Below, one piece after another: positions 52,678 through 64,000 of a stretch of DNA of 64,000 nt. The notes beneath the pieces are model-generated. The model worked only from the letters and a program-made list of their open reading frames with translations. It made no database searches and was not told the DNA's origin. The DNA lies in the NCBI GenBank assembly GCA_030267565.1, contig BRXU01000001.1:2232001-2296000 (forward strand). Reading direction: 5' to 3'. The DNA comes from Pleodorina starrii (Eukaryota > Chlorophyta > Chlorophyceae > Chlamydomonadales > Volvocaceae). Each line of letters starts with the position of its first letter. Within the stretch, counting starts at the first letter, position 1. The position numbers were made by a program, and so were the translations under genes.

Positions 52678-53207
52678 GAGAGCGGGCGTGTCGAGGCGGC
52701 GGCTGAAGGGATGGGAGTGGGGACGGGGAGGGGGCGATTTTTGCTGCGGGTATGGGGTCGTGAGTCGCGGGTGGAGGGGGAGTTGGCGGGAAGGGGATGG
52801 TAGGGCGGACAGAAGGCGAGAGCGGGGAGGATGGCAGCTGGGTTAAATCGGGGCGTGGATGCTGGTGATGGTTGGGAAGCATACTTTTCCGTTCCAGAGC
52901 GGAGATTGGGTGCGAGAGACAATGAATTTGTATTCCTTGTCGGGTTGGCGTCTCATAGACTTCTCCAACGATAAAACTTCCGCCGCCCTCGGTTTGCGAC
53001 AACTTGCGAATTAGCAATCTCGCAGTGCTTTCGTTTACTGCTGTGATGTTGTTTCATGTCGGTCTTACTATGTTCCTGACGTGGCATGGACGAGAGCCGG
53101 CGGGTGTACTTAAGACAAATGTACATCTCAAGTACACCCGCCGGAACACTATTTCGGTGTGAATTTTGTCCTGACTATTTTGTCCTTATTTTATCGATCT
53201 GACGGAC
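52678..53207. other. Intergenic: isochorismatase 3' region and ARH promoter
   Basis: G-rich for about 180 bases after the stop, then AT-rich up to the ARH start. It contains the foldback at 53,097-53,144. Confidence 0.5.
53097..53144. repeat. Perfect 15-bp inverted repeat in the ARH promoter
   Basis: CCGGCGGGTGTACTT at 53097-53111 pairs exactly with 53130-53144 around an 18-base AT-rich spacer that contains TGTACA. It ends 63 bases before the ATG of the ADP-ribosylglycohydrolase gene, so it lies in the promoter or 5' leader. Confidence 0.85.
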
Positions 53208-56200
53208 ATGGCGCCAACTTCGCCTATCGATGCCGCTTTCGGAGCGATGCTAGGTGCTTTTGTAGGCGACGCAACGGGCGCCGTGCTTGAATTCGACGAA
53301 AAGCATATATGCGCCGAAACGGTAAGGATTCATTTAAAACCCGTTGCGTTTAGGCGCTGCGCAACGGACGGCGACAGCATGGCTGCGGCCCTCCGGCACC
53401 CTGTAAAAATGACAGGTCGAGCGGGCCCTCACCATGCCGGGAGGTGGGGTATGGGGCGTTGGACCAGGCCAGGTGAGCCAAGCCCTCGCATGCGGACGCC
53501 AAGGTTTAACCCTCGGGGACCGTTAGTTGGGCCTGATTTGACTTGGTGGGACCGAGGGCTCTGGTCCAAAAGTTGCGGTCCGTACTTTAACCAATCTCTT
53601 CATACCAATAACACACACAGCGCTCGTCCATCAAACCTCACGTCGGCATGAGACCCGAGCCACGGGGTGGAATGCGGGCGCTGACGAGCTTAAAAGGGAC
53701 CGGCAACTCGCGGCCCGCGCTCAAATCCATTGGCCCCGACACCGCAGCCCCGGACGATACGCCTGTACAGGCACGGCACACCTGTACAGGCCCTTACTCG
53801 CGGGCCTGCTGCGGGCCGCGGGCCCCTTGTCACTCCCTGATGCTACGGTAGCTCCTATCTCGCCTGCTGTGGACCGCCGCCCCCCCTTTCCCCTTCCTGA
53901 TGCTACCTTGACCCAGATCACCGATGACAGCGAGCTGGCCATGGCGCTGGCGACCGGCCTGTCGGGGCACGAACCGGCGGCTGGTTTCCCGGCGGAGGCT
54001 GTGGCCCAAAAGTACGGCGCCTGGCTGGAGAGCCACCCCTTCGACGTGGGTGAGCCGGGTCAGGGGAAGAGGAGCCGTCGTGTGTTCGTGTGTGTGGTTG
54101 TGTGTGGTTGTGTGTGTGCATGCGTGAAGCCAAAGTCAAAGCAAGTCCTGGGGCTGAAGAGCGGTGTCGCGCTTCGTCCAGTGAGCGCTGTAACCAGGTG
54201 TGGGCGCGCGCCACTGGAATGGCCCTCCCGTTGATGCGCTGTTGGAGTGTCCTCGCATGGCGCTGTGGAACGGCACATACGATGTGTGCGATGTGCGTGC
54301 TAGAGGAGAACGGACACGGGTTGTCCGCAATGCGACGCCGGGCTGGGATTTGGCAGGGCCTTGGTCGCCGCCTGTGCCTCCGTCCTCCGCTTCCGTGCTT
54401 CCAACCCTTGTTGGCTGCGCTGCTCGTCCAGGCAATACCTGCCGTACTGCCTTCTCCGCGGCGCTGCACCATAAGGACGAGGACGGGCCGCTGGCGCCGG
54501 CGATGCGCAAACAGTCACAGGTGCGGCACCGCTCTTCAGACCCAGGACATCAGGTTCGGGAGGACCCGAGCGAGGGCTGCCCTGGACCCCCGCCCGCTGC
54601 GGCTGCCTGCTGTTTGGGCTACCGGGTTCGGGGCACCGTAACCCAGGGCTGGGCCCGCAACAGCGCTTTGCAACAGCAGTGGGTTTCGTCGTGGGATGTG
54701 GGTCCACACGTATCGGGCAGGTTGAGAGGTTTCATCGCAGTAGCGCGCCTGTAGAGGCCCGTCATTGCAGCGCGCCCACCCACCCGACCCTCCCGCCATC
54801 CAGGTGCTTTCCCGTGCTGATGGTTCCCTTGTGATGCCTTTTCGTGGCCTGACTGTATCCTACGATATCCCCTGCCCCGCCCCCGTCCCGCCCCGGCCCC
54901 GCTCCCCCGAGCCGGCGCCCGCAGTTCAGCCGCGGTTCCAAATCCAACGGCTCGCTGATGCGCATCACGCCGCTGGCCGTGTGGGGCTGCCGCCTGTCGG
55001 ACGAAGACCTGGCGGCGGCCGCGGTGGAGGACGCGCGGCTGTCGCACCCCAATGAGGTGACGCAACAAACCACAGCGATCTACTGCATAGCCATCAAGCA
55101 CCTGATTGCCAACCCGGGAGACGCCGACGGCGCCATTGCGGCGGCGAGCGCGTGGGCGGCGGGCCATGCGTGCGAGGAGGTGGCGGGCTGGTTGAGGGAT
55201 GCGCTGGGCAGCGAGCCGGGCCCGGCGGTGGACCGCCATATTGGGTTTGTGCGCTACGGCTTCTTCTACGCGTTCCGGCATCTCAAGTGAGTGAGCGCTC
55301 ACGGACTTGGGATGTTTGGAGGGCGGGCGTCGGGGTCTTGGGGCTGGGGCTGCCGGGGTGGGGGAGCGGCAAGGTCGGTGACGGTACATGTGTGCGTGTG
55401 TGTTCCTTTGTCTTCTCCCGACCCCGGGGCGCGGATCCGTGCCCTTCCGGCGTGTATCTGCCGATTGGAAGGAAGGACGGGCGAGCAAGCCCGGGTCACT
55501 CCGGTTGTTTAATGGTGAGCAGCGCGTTCGCGCATGTGCATGTGTGTGCGTTTGTGTGTGTGTGTGTGCGTGCGTGCTCGCCACACGAAGGCTAGTGATG
55601 TGGAAGGCTAGTGATGTGTCCGCGCTCGCCCGCGCACGCCTGGGGTTGTGCGCGCTGTACACCGCCTGCAGCTCCGTCGCCAAGAGACCTCGCCACCTCG
55701 GTTGTCGGCTCCCCGCTCCTCGCGTCGCGCTGCCACCGCCGCCGCGCCGCAGTGACAGTGACGCTGCAAGTTATACTGTACGGCTGTACGGCCGGTAGTA
55801 ACAAGGTGTTCCCCCACAACGGACTTGCGCGGCGTCAGTGACAGTGACAGTAGCGACAATGACATGACGCCACTGCCGCTGCCCCGCAGGCTGCGCACGC
55901 AGTACCGGGAGGCTCTGCGGGAGGTGTTGCTGCTCAAGGGCGACACGGACACCAACGCGGCCATCGTCGGCGGCTTGTTGGGGGCCCTCCACGGCGCGTC
56001 GGGCATCCCGCAGCACATGGCCGCGGCGGTCCTGGGCCGGTTGGGCCAGGCGGATGCGCGGGGCCCCAAGCGCCCCGACTGGCTGCAGCCGGGGAAGCTG
56101 CCGGTGCTCTTTGCGGAGCTGTACGGCAGGGCGACGGGGACGGCCGTGGACGTGCAGGCGCTGCCGGGTGTGCCGCCGGCGGCGGCCGCGGACGCGGGCG

Positions 56201-56211
56201 CGGCGTGTTGA
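53208..56211 (+). CDS. ADP-ribosylglycohydrolase family protein
   Basis: Six exons give 358 residues, normal for the family: 53208-53321, 53416-53472, 53917-54049, 54432-54520, 54925-55286, 55890-56211. Landmarks are AAFGAMLGAFVGDATGAVLE at the N-terminus, then MPGGGVWGVGPGQITDDSEL (first Mg-binding site, assembled across an exon junction), SNGSLMRITPLAVWG, SHPNEV and GDTDTNAAIVGGLLGA (second Mg site). These enzymes remove ADP-ribose from proteins or from small ADP-ribosyl compounds using two Mg ions. The presence of both metal motifs suggests it is active. The substrate residue is not predictable. All phases close. The C-terminal Ala tail is low complexity. Confidence 0.92.
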
Positions 56212-58017
56212 GGAACGGGCCGGAGCCCCCATGGCCGTGAGGCCCCGCACAGGGGCTTCCGCTTTGATCCGGAGACGTATAATCATTGATTGCACAATTA
56301 ATGATGTTTACATGATGATAAGGAGTAAAGAAGTCGAATGATATATGCAAAGGCGGGGGGATATGGTGGTGTCCGGTACTGTGGGTTCGGTGCCGTCCTA
56401 TTTTTTCGATTATGGTTGTCACTGGCCGTTGGTGATTACATCACGTCCGTGGCTCACTAAGCATAGTAGGTCCCTTGGGAGGTCGGGTCCCGACGCGGTC
56501 CGGAAGTGAGCTCAGGGGGGCGGTCTGTGGGCGCGCCTGGATTATTCCTGGGCCTCTCGAATCTTGGGACGTCGGGAGGTCGGAGCTCGCTTCGGGACAG
56601 CTGGGAAGACGGAAGACGGAGCGGTGTCTAGGTAGGTCACGTGGGGTAAAAAGAAAATATCGTGGGGGTCACATGGGGCCCGCTGTGCGGTGATCAGGTG
56701 GGGGGACGCGCGTCCGCGGCGTCCGGCTGCGCTGTCCGGATCGCAAGGTGCGTGTACGGTGCGTGCGAGGCTAGTGGCTCCAGAGATGACCACCCCACGG
56801 CGTAAGAATACCGGTAAGAGGGCGCGAACGTATCGGCGCCCTGGCGGGGCCCGTTGCTGCGGGGAAGTCGCCTTGGAGGACGGGCAGGGCACGAGACCGA
56901 GGCTGGACACATGTTGCCCGGGAACGCAGCGCAGCACGCCAGTGTGAGGGTTCCAGGCGTCCCACTCATTCGTTGCTACGTCGAATGGCGCCGAGGTGAG
57001 TGGGGAGGCAAAGTCGGTGGACTTTGTTCGGTTTTGGTAGTTCCGAGGGCGTCCAAATTACCTGCCGCATTGTGGTTGGGTTCCGCGCGCAGGGCAGGGC
57101 GGGGCCCGCGCAAACGCACGGGGCCTTTGGTCCAGGGTCGGCGCCGTTTGCGCCCCTCCCCCCCGGGTTGGCTGGACCCAGTACGGGATAAGCAGAACGA
57201 AATCCAGTGCGGGCTGTGACCCAGTTCAATAACGCTGGAGACAACCTTGGCGTGAGGCGTATTACGGGCCTTATTCCAGCTTTAGTACCAATGAGCAGAG
57301 CTCAGCGTATGTAAGGCCTATTTACGTCACCACTCAGGCCTGCCGCAGCCCTTTTCGGCTTTTTCCTCTCACACCGCAACTCAAGGAAATGGAGTCACAC
57401 AACAGGCTGCAGTGGCAGCTCAGCAGGGCACAACAGTCACTGAACAATGCGGGAACATGCAGGACACCCGCAGAAACGGTAATATAGCCGTCGACGGTTC
57501 TCACTGGTAGGGTGTTGTTCGACGCCCAAACTCCGATGTCCCTCCTAATACCACCAACAGTCTTGCTCTCGGTCGCGCAGCGGCCGCTGCTCTCGTATGT
57601 CGTGCTCGCACTTCGAGAAACGGACGTGAGTCAGTAGTGTGCCGGTGTTGCTGTTGAAGGAGCCCATGCAACATGATGACTTTCGTGAGAACCCGAATCA
57701 CGGCACCCCCGGGACGCCCCCAACCGTCACGAGCCCGCCAAACCCCTCGCCCTCACCTCAGGTTCTCATTCCGCAACCCCACACTGTCGTCCCCACCGCC
57801 TCCGTAACGCCCTCGCCTACCCGCTATCCACCACTGCAACGGCTGCACACACGTGACCAACGTGACGCCATTACGCGGCCGCGCCACCCACCGGCTGGGG
57901 CCGCGCATCTCATGAGCACCAAGAGCCGCTGGTAGCACACAAGGCACGGCACCCTCTGCGCCCGGGGCACTACGGGGGGCAGTACCGTACTGGGGCACCA
58001 CCGGAACTGGTGTCCCG
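56212..58017. other. Intergenic, converging 3' ends
   Basis: Between the end of the ARH gene (plus) and the end of the fibrillin gene (minus). Open frames near 56,700 and 57,640 are short and lack splice or homology support. Nothing else was seen. Confidence 0.5.
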
Positions 58018-60539
58018 TCACGCCACCCTGTGCACTGCGATGGGGCTGTCCAGCGGCGTGAACTTGAAGACGGCCAGGTCGCTGTCCAGGTACAGCACCG
58101 GAAACACGGCCAGCTGGGGGAAGAAGGCGGCGCGACTGCGGCAGCACGGGGGGAGGGGGGCGAGGGGCCGCAGCAGGGCAAGGGGCCGTTGTGAGCGCGG
58201 TCGGACCCAGGGGAGGCGGGGGATGGCACGTCACGGTGCAACGGCGGCGTGCGGGGGCGCAAAGAGGTAACGGGTGGGCTGCTCGGGCGGTGCCGGTGAC
58301 GGCTCCCGCCAAGGTGCGCCCCCGGGGTGCATTCCGCCAAGGTTGGCCTGCTGGATGGCTTTCCGCCGTCCCGGCTGGAAGCCGGTGCGCGCTCGCCAAC
58401 CGACCGGCGACCCGCCAGCGCGCACGCACATCCCCCCGCTAGCCTGAGTACCCGCCAGCACCCGAGTCCCCCGCCACTCACCCGAGTGCTCCGATGATCC
58501 CATCCGCCGTCAGCAGTGAAGACGAAGCATCTGCAGACGAAACCAGCGACCACCACCCCACGGGACCGCCCTGTTAAGAAAACTGCACTTCCCATCAGGC
58601 GGGTGTGTTGTCACATGCTCGACAACCGATAGTACGCGCCCCAAGCCGTCGCCTGGCTGTTCGACGGCAGCCCACGCAGCAATCAGGGCCAGGCTAGCGC
58701 TCAGCGCGCAAGGCCGGCAGTCACCTCAACATCCCCCTTCCTCAGTTTGGGGCGACGGACGGCCCCGTCGCCATAATACTGCGGTCTGGCATACGGTAGC
58801 CGGTCCCTGTGGCCCGTGCCATGATGCATGCACGAGTGCTGTCTGCTGTGGTGCTGTCTGCTTCATATGTAAACGTCAAGACCCACGGATCGCTGCGTGG
58901 TGAGGTGGCCCGCTGACCAGTCGGGGGGTCGGGTCCGCACCTGGCGGAAGGTCCGCGCGCAGGCTGTCCGCGCCCATGTCCACCCAGAAGCGGTCAAAGG
59001 TGACCTCAACCGCGTCGTCGTACTTGCGGGCCATGGTGCCTGTAGAAGGCCAGCGGAACGGCGAGGGGGCACGGTGGGTGTTCGGTGTTGCATTTCGTTT
59101 CTTTGCCTTTGCCCTTGCCTTGGTTATGTTCTGAGGGTTATCGACTTGCTGCTTTCTTTCCTTTCCTCACGGTGGGCTCTCTCCGTAGAGAAGGAAAGGT
59201 GCTCTTCGCGGTGAGGTTCTGAGCTGGCACAAGCAGAGGCTTCCCTCCGCCCTCACGCGCCGCGGCCTGGGGGCGCAGCTCTGCACCACCGACCCGCCTG
59301 CCCCAACCCAGATACCCCAGATATCCCGCAGAACTTGCGTTGGCAGCGGAGGGCATACGCCCATAGCGACGGTGCGGCAAATCCGTTCTCCCGATCTCCC
59401 CCTCGCGTATCAGGACAGCACCACAGGCGCTCTCCGCCTCATCCACCTCTCCTAGCGGGCGCACCTCCGGCGCTCAGCCAGCCCTCGCCCAGCAGCGGGT
59501 TGCTGTACTTGACGTTCGAGACAAGCGTGCTGCCCGAGAGTCGGTACTGGATGGGCTGGAAGGTGGTGCCCAGCGCAGAAGACATCCGGGCGATATGCGG
59601 CGCGTAGAAGACCTGTGAGGGCGGCATCGGTCCACGAGCCGCAAGGGCAATAAAGAGGATACCGCATTCACCGAAAGCGGGCTGTTGTAGAGAGCCTCAA
59701 GGATTGGCGAACACGGGAAAGCCGGCAAGGAGTTTGGAAGAAGCGCTTTGCGAGCCGCGTGGGGCCGGATGCGATGCAAGGGTGCAACGTGCAAGTGTCA
59801 GGGGCAGTGGGGGGACAAGGGCGTGGGGGCGGGGCTGCGGGCGGATGCGATGCATGACCTTCGGGAAGGCTCGGCGGGTGTCTGAGAGTTTGGTGGGCAC
59901 CATGTGTCTGGCCGCTTCCCTCTCGACAGGTTCACAAGACAGGTTGGCCGTGAGCCCATGCACCTTGCACGCGCGCGCTCCGAAACGCAGCACGCTTTGC
60001 GTGTGTTGGACAGTGATAGCTCAGCACGCACCTGCCAGGTGCCTTGACCCAGCGCGACGGACTCGTTACCCGGCTGCGGCGTGGGGTTCTCGGCTATGAG
60101 TTGGGACACCGCGGGGCCGAACTGCTCGCCACTGTACGTGTTTAGGCCTTCCCCGAGCAGCTGAAGGACCTGCGCGAACGGGTGTGGTTTGGTGCGAGCC
60201 GGTCATTTTCCTGCCGGCTGACGGTGTTATCAGGTACGGTGCGATGGCGCAGGGCGTATCTGAAAAGCCCCAGAGCTCAAGGCCACCCGTCCGGCCGCTG
60301 CCGAGTTTGAGTGCCGGGGTTGAGGTCGTGCCAGCGGTTGCCGTTACCTTTGCTCTACCCGTCGCGGGGGCGGTCGCGTAAGGCGATGTCATGCCCAGGT
60401 TATTGCTAGATTCATAGCCCCCGTAGGATTTGGTGCAAATGTGCAACGCCCGTGCTGGCGGTCTCCTGGCGATGACGTGGGCTGCGCCTCGCGTGCCGCG
60501 AGGCTGCCTAAGCGCTAGTGGTCGGAGGGTTGCATTCAT
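58018..60539 (-). CDS. PAP/fibrillin family plastid protein
   Basis: Six exons give 247 residues with closing phases: 60348-60539, 60032-60169, 59465-59612, 58941-59039, 58482-58530, 58018-58135. Exon 1 is a chloroplast-transit-like leader rich in Arg, Ala, Ser and Thr (MNATLRPLALRQPRG). The mature part has LGQGTWQVFYAPHIARMSSA, FQPIQYRLSGSTLVSNVKYS, FDRFWVDMGADSLR and the closing VLYLDSDLAVF. GTW..VFYAPHI, the GSTLVSNV strand and a late YLD-DL strand fit the lipocalin-like PAP/fibrillin fold. Fibrillins bind lipids in plastoglobules and thylakoids. The subfamily is not assigned. It lies head to head with the BRCT gene. Confidence 0.65.
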
Positions 60540-60939
60540 GGTTTGGGCACGAGTAGCCTACAAAGGTTGTACCAAGCTTCAAAGTTTTTACTGGTTGGAG
60601 CCAACCGAACGGTAAACTTGTACGCTATTGCACCTGCAAATAGTTCCTGTGATAGTAAGACAAATTATATGTTGAAGACCGGAGAAACGGGATTGCGAAG
60701 GAAAGTAACCGTGTCACCTGGATTCATCAAACAGAGGTACTTTCAATCCTTGGTCTCAACTTTGACAGCTGCTCTTCCGCCTATGACTTTAGCAGCACCC
60801 GTAGCCATCAAACCCTCACAAGTTTTGAGCATAATACCTTCTTACATGAAGCTGGCTCACTGTTTGTCAGGCCGCCAATTGCCCAGCAGACCGACGAGGA
60901 CATGTTGTCCATCCTCAGAAAACTAACGGGAAAGCCGTT
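60540..60939. promoter_or_regulatory. Divergent promoter of fibrillin-like and BRCT genes
   Basis: 400 bases between start codons, clearly AT-richer than either gene. No TATA box is assigned. Confidence 0.55.
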
Positions 60940-63900
60940 ATGGCAGACGCAACACGTTCTCTAGAGAGCTGCTGTGTCCACGTGTGGCAGCGCGTCGACG
61001 GCGACGTGCACGCGCATGATGCCGTCACCGCCAAACTTAAACAGCTTGGCTGCAAAGTCGCGGCAAGGCTCAACAAAGACATCACGCACGTCATATTCCA
61101 ACGAAAATTCAATTCAACAGCAGCTGAGCGTAAAACGGAGGATGAGGACCTGCGAAAAATTTACAGCCGGCTTCCCAAGGTGCGCGCCCACGAACACCCT
61201 TTGGAAGGTTGCCGCCATCTACGTCGGCCTCATCCTTCTGCGTGAACCTCAGGATCCCCCGGCCTTCGTGGTTAACCCACTCTGGCTAACACTCTCCGAG
61301 ACAGCTGGAGCCCCGGTCAAGGTGGGGCCGCCACTTGCGAACACCACGCCTTGTACACGATGGAGCGGCGATTCGGCTCGCTCTGTGGTCAGCGAGCGTA
61401 TGCGATACGAGGGAGTCCAGCACACAGAGCGGGTTTAGGGGGGCCAGGGGGGGCTCTCAGGCGCGCTCGCTTGCACAGCGCAAGCATAGAACCGATGTCG
61501 CTCTGCCCCACCCACCCCTTCGCACCGTTGCGATCGGCGCAGGAGCGCCAGTACATTGTTCGGAGGCCTGCCGATCCAATCTTCCTTACTAGTCCAAACA
61601 AGTCAGGTGAGCTGTGCGTCAGCCTGTGGGATGCGTCAGCATGGCTTGTACCGGTGTTTCAAGGCCCCTTGCCCACAAATGCGATACTCACAGGCCCAGC
61701 TGGACCGCGGCGAAAGCGCAAGTCCTGCGCCGCGCGGCCACGCGAGCAGGTAGAGCTGCCCGACATCGACGATGCGCTGTTCAGCAGCAGCCAGCAGATT
61801 CGCGAACTCAACGAGCACGGAGGCAGCTTTAGTGACGGCGAGGTGCGCAAGGCGAGCGTGGCGCCCGTGCTGTCGGACGTCGAGGAGGACGAAGGTGCGG
61901 GGGCTCGTACGGTATCTCAGCTGTGCCGCAAGCAGTATCCCCATAACCATGCGGCGGCCTTGACAGCTGACAACAGCCGCGCGGCAACTGTGCTGCGACA
62001 TCCTGCTTGCAGAGAAGCTGCCTCGTTCCAAGCCGTGCGGCCCGGCCCCGTCCTCCAAGCCGCCCGCGGGCACATGCAGGCCGCAATCGGAACAGAGAGC
62101 TGGTGCAGCGCAGAGGAACCTGGCGGGCGCCAAGCGCGGCACGCTCCAAACCACCCTCAAGTTTGCCGTCATTCCCAAGAAGCCGCGGCTTTCCCTTGCC
62201 GAAGGGGGCGGGCCCTCATCGGCGGCACAGGCTGTGCCAGCACGTCAGGCAAACCCGCAACAACCGGCGGCCGACCGGAAGGTGGCGGAGCAGCCTGCCT
62301 GGGACAAAGACGGCGCGGACAACCGAGGTCCGCAGAAGGCGGCGGACCTTCCACCCGACACCAAGCTCCAGAAGCCTCCGCCGGCTGTGCCACCCGTGCC
62401 GCAGTCGGCATGGTCGCCAGCGCCGCCACCCTTGCCACTAACCCAACAGCAGCATCAGCAACAGGCCGAGAGGACTGGAGTCCCCGAGCCGACGAACACT
62501 GCGCAGCAGCGGGCGACGGCCGGAGCGCGCTACTCGGCGCTGCGTTGTGCCGTGGTGCCCGCCGGCGGCGCCGATACCCGCCGGCTCGCCGGCAGCGGCC
62601 TGCCCGACGCAGTTGGCAGGGGTAGCCTCGGGCACGCGGCGCCCGCAGCGCCCTTGGCGCCGCTCCCTCCGCCGGCCGCGGCTACGAACCCCCGCCCCGA
62701 TCTGTCGCTGCCTACCCGTCTGCAAGCGCCACAGAAGCCAGTGGAAGGAGGTAGCGCTGGCGATGTGGTCGGTACAGTGGCGGCGACAGCGACGGCCGAG
62801 CTGCCCCCAGCGGCCTCCCACGTCGGTAAGGCGGAGGATGGCAACGCCGGTCAGGTACCGCCGCACGTAGGCCCTGATGCGGCGGCCGCCCCTGCGCCGG
62901 CCGCATCGGCCGTCGCCCCGCACGCGGTGACCCGTGGGTCTGCGCATCGCCGGTCTCGCTCGATCTCGGGCACCCCCTTGGGCCCTGCGCTGATTAAGAG
63001 CATGGGTCGGCTGACGCCCAAGGCGACGCCACAAGGGCTCACGCCAGGGTGCCTCGTGCTGCCAAAGCTCAAGTCACAGGGTGGCGCGACCCCGGCTGCT
63101 GCTGCTGCCGGAACTCCAGCCGCGCCTTCAACGGGCCCCAACACGGCTTCATCGGCGCACAAGGCGGCCGAGGCGGAGCCAGCGGGGCAAGCAGGGCCAG
63201 CGGCGGAGGCGCAGCCAGCGGCCGCTGCAGCGTATCCTTATCAGAGCCCGGAGTTGCAGCGGAAGTCGATGCCAGCCCCTGCAAGCGGCCAGGGGCCTGT
63301 CGGGGCAGCCGGACAGCAAGCCGTAGCGGCCAGCGGGGTTCCCGGTGGGCAGCCGGTGGCGACCGCATCAGTTCGCCGCAGCGCCCGCGCTCGTGGCTTG
63401 CTCCCGCCGACACCGCCGCCCATGGGCAATGTGCCGGTGGCGCCGCCATCATTGCCAGTGCAGCTCCAAGAGGCGCAGGCCGGGCAGGGCGACGCTCCGA
63501 AGGGAGCAGCAGAGCTTGGAGAGGTGGCAGGCGCAGCCGCGGCGCCGAGCTTGGACCTGGGAAGTGGCCCCGCCGGATGTGCTGCGGCAAAGACACCAAC
63601 GCTGCACGTTGCGGTTGCGGCCTCCACGCATTCCAGGGCCACGCGGGCCGACGACGACGCGCGCCTGGTTGTATGTGGGGAAGTGAACGGGGTTAGGGAG
63701 GGCTGTGCTGATACAGGTCGGCGGTCGCAGCGGCGGGCCAGTAGCTCTCAGGCCAGGATGCCACTGCCTCTGTCGCCCGTTGTCCACGCCAGTGTGTCAG
63801 GTCGCGCGCAGGGCCCGGAGCATGCACCCGCATCCGCGCCATGGCTCGCAGGAGCGGTACAGGCGCACGTTGCAAATGCGGCAGCGGCGGCTGTTGTCGC

Positions 63901-64000
63901 GCCGGCCGAAGCGGCCCGCACCGCCGCGCCGGCCGTCGCAGGCCTGACCCCTGGGTCCGTCCTGCGGCGCTCCGCGCGGCTGGGTGGCCTGTCACCGCTG
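60940..64000 (+). CDS. BRCT-domain protein, microcephalin-like N-terminus (3' end outside window)
   Basis: Exons 60940-61179, 61253-61321, 61543-61606 and 61694-61894 join in phase to a long exon that starts at 62013 and stays open to the window end (about 1,990 bases). The N-terminal BRCT domain reads SLESCCVHVWQRVDGD, LKQLGCKVAARLNKDITHVI, then VVNPLWLTLSETAG, with the buried Trp. A THVIF strand after a K-G-A-like turn resembles the first BRCT of microcephalin (MCPH1). Next come LPDIDDALFSSSQQIRELNE and an acidic patch. The long exon is Ala/Pro/Gln-rich and contains TLQTTLKFAVIPKKPR and two RRSAR motifs (near 63,374 and 63,963). BRCT proteins of this kind work in DNA-damage signalling and mitotic entry. 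Further BRCT domains would be expected beyond the window. Confidence 0.7.

Overview
The window looks like nuclear DNA of a volvocalean green alga (Chlamydomonas, Gonium or Volvox relatives). It is GC-rich. Most genes are split by many short GT-AG introns. The proteins carry long alanine, glycine, proline and glutamine inserts. Four core histone genes without introns lie as divergent H2A/H2B and H3/H4 pairs, each ending in a copy of a short 3' stem-loop. The histone H3 tail has the volvocine form. I assembled exon structures by hand from GT-AG sites, reading-frame phase and family resemblance. Gene models whose phases close from start to stop are the most reliable.

Layout, left to right. A partial exon and a foldback sequence (1-1,681). 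A five-exon four-pass membrane protein on the minus strand (1,682-4,340). A double-hotdog acyl-CoA thioesterase of the ACOT9 type on plus (6,171-8,888, with a possible 5' exon at 5,739). An AAGAB/p34-like adaptin-binding GTPase-fold protein on minus (10,694-11,883). A 22-exon exportin-2 (CAS/CSE1) on minus (14,337-23,424), head to head with a nine-exon PRMT3-type arginine methyltransferase on plus (23,788-28,531). An SRPK-like kinase on plus (29,560-32,794). An unrecognised gene whose 5' part is unresolved (34,168-35,000). The histone cluster (35,520-39,645) with a repeat-rich spacer between its two pairs. An unrecognised multi-exon gene on plus (40,363-44,021). A coiled-coil protein on minus (46,033-49,284). 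An isochorismatase-type hydrolase on plus (50,923-52,677). An ADP-ribosylglycohydrolase on plus (53,208-56,211). A PAP/fibrillin plastid protein on minus (58,018-60,539), head to head with a BRCT (microcephalin-like) gene that runs off the right edge (60,940 to past 64,000).

There is no operon logic. Genes are independent eukaryotic units and several share divergent promoters (H2A/H2B, H3/H4, CSE1/PRMT3, fibrillin/BRCT). Functional themes are chromatin and nuclear biology (histones, exportin-2, PRMT3, SRPK-like kinase, BRCT protein), vesicle-coat assembly (AAGAB) and small-molecule enzymes.

The least explained signals are a short dispersed repeat built around TATACGTGGATAA found in several introns and spacers, three long foldback hairpins, a TACGCC-rich inverted-repeat block between the histone pairs, a PRMT3 whose zinc-finger ligands are mostly lost, and an SRPK-like kinase with no glycine loop and a very large insert before DFG.
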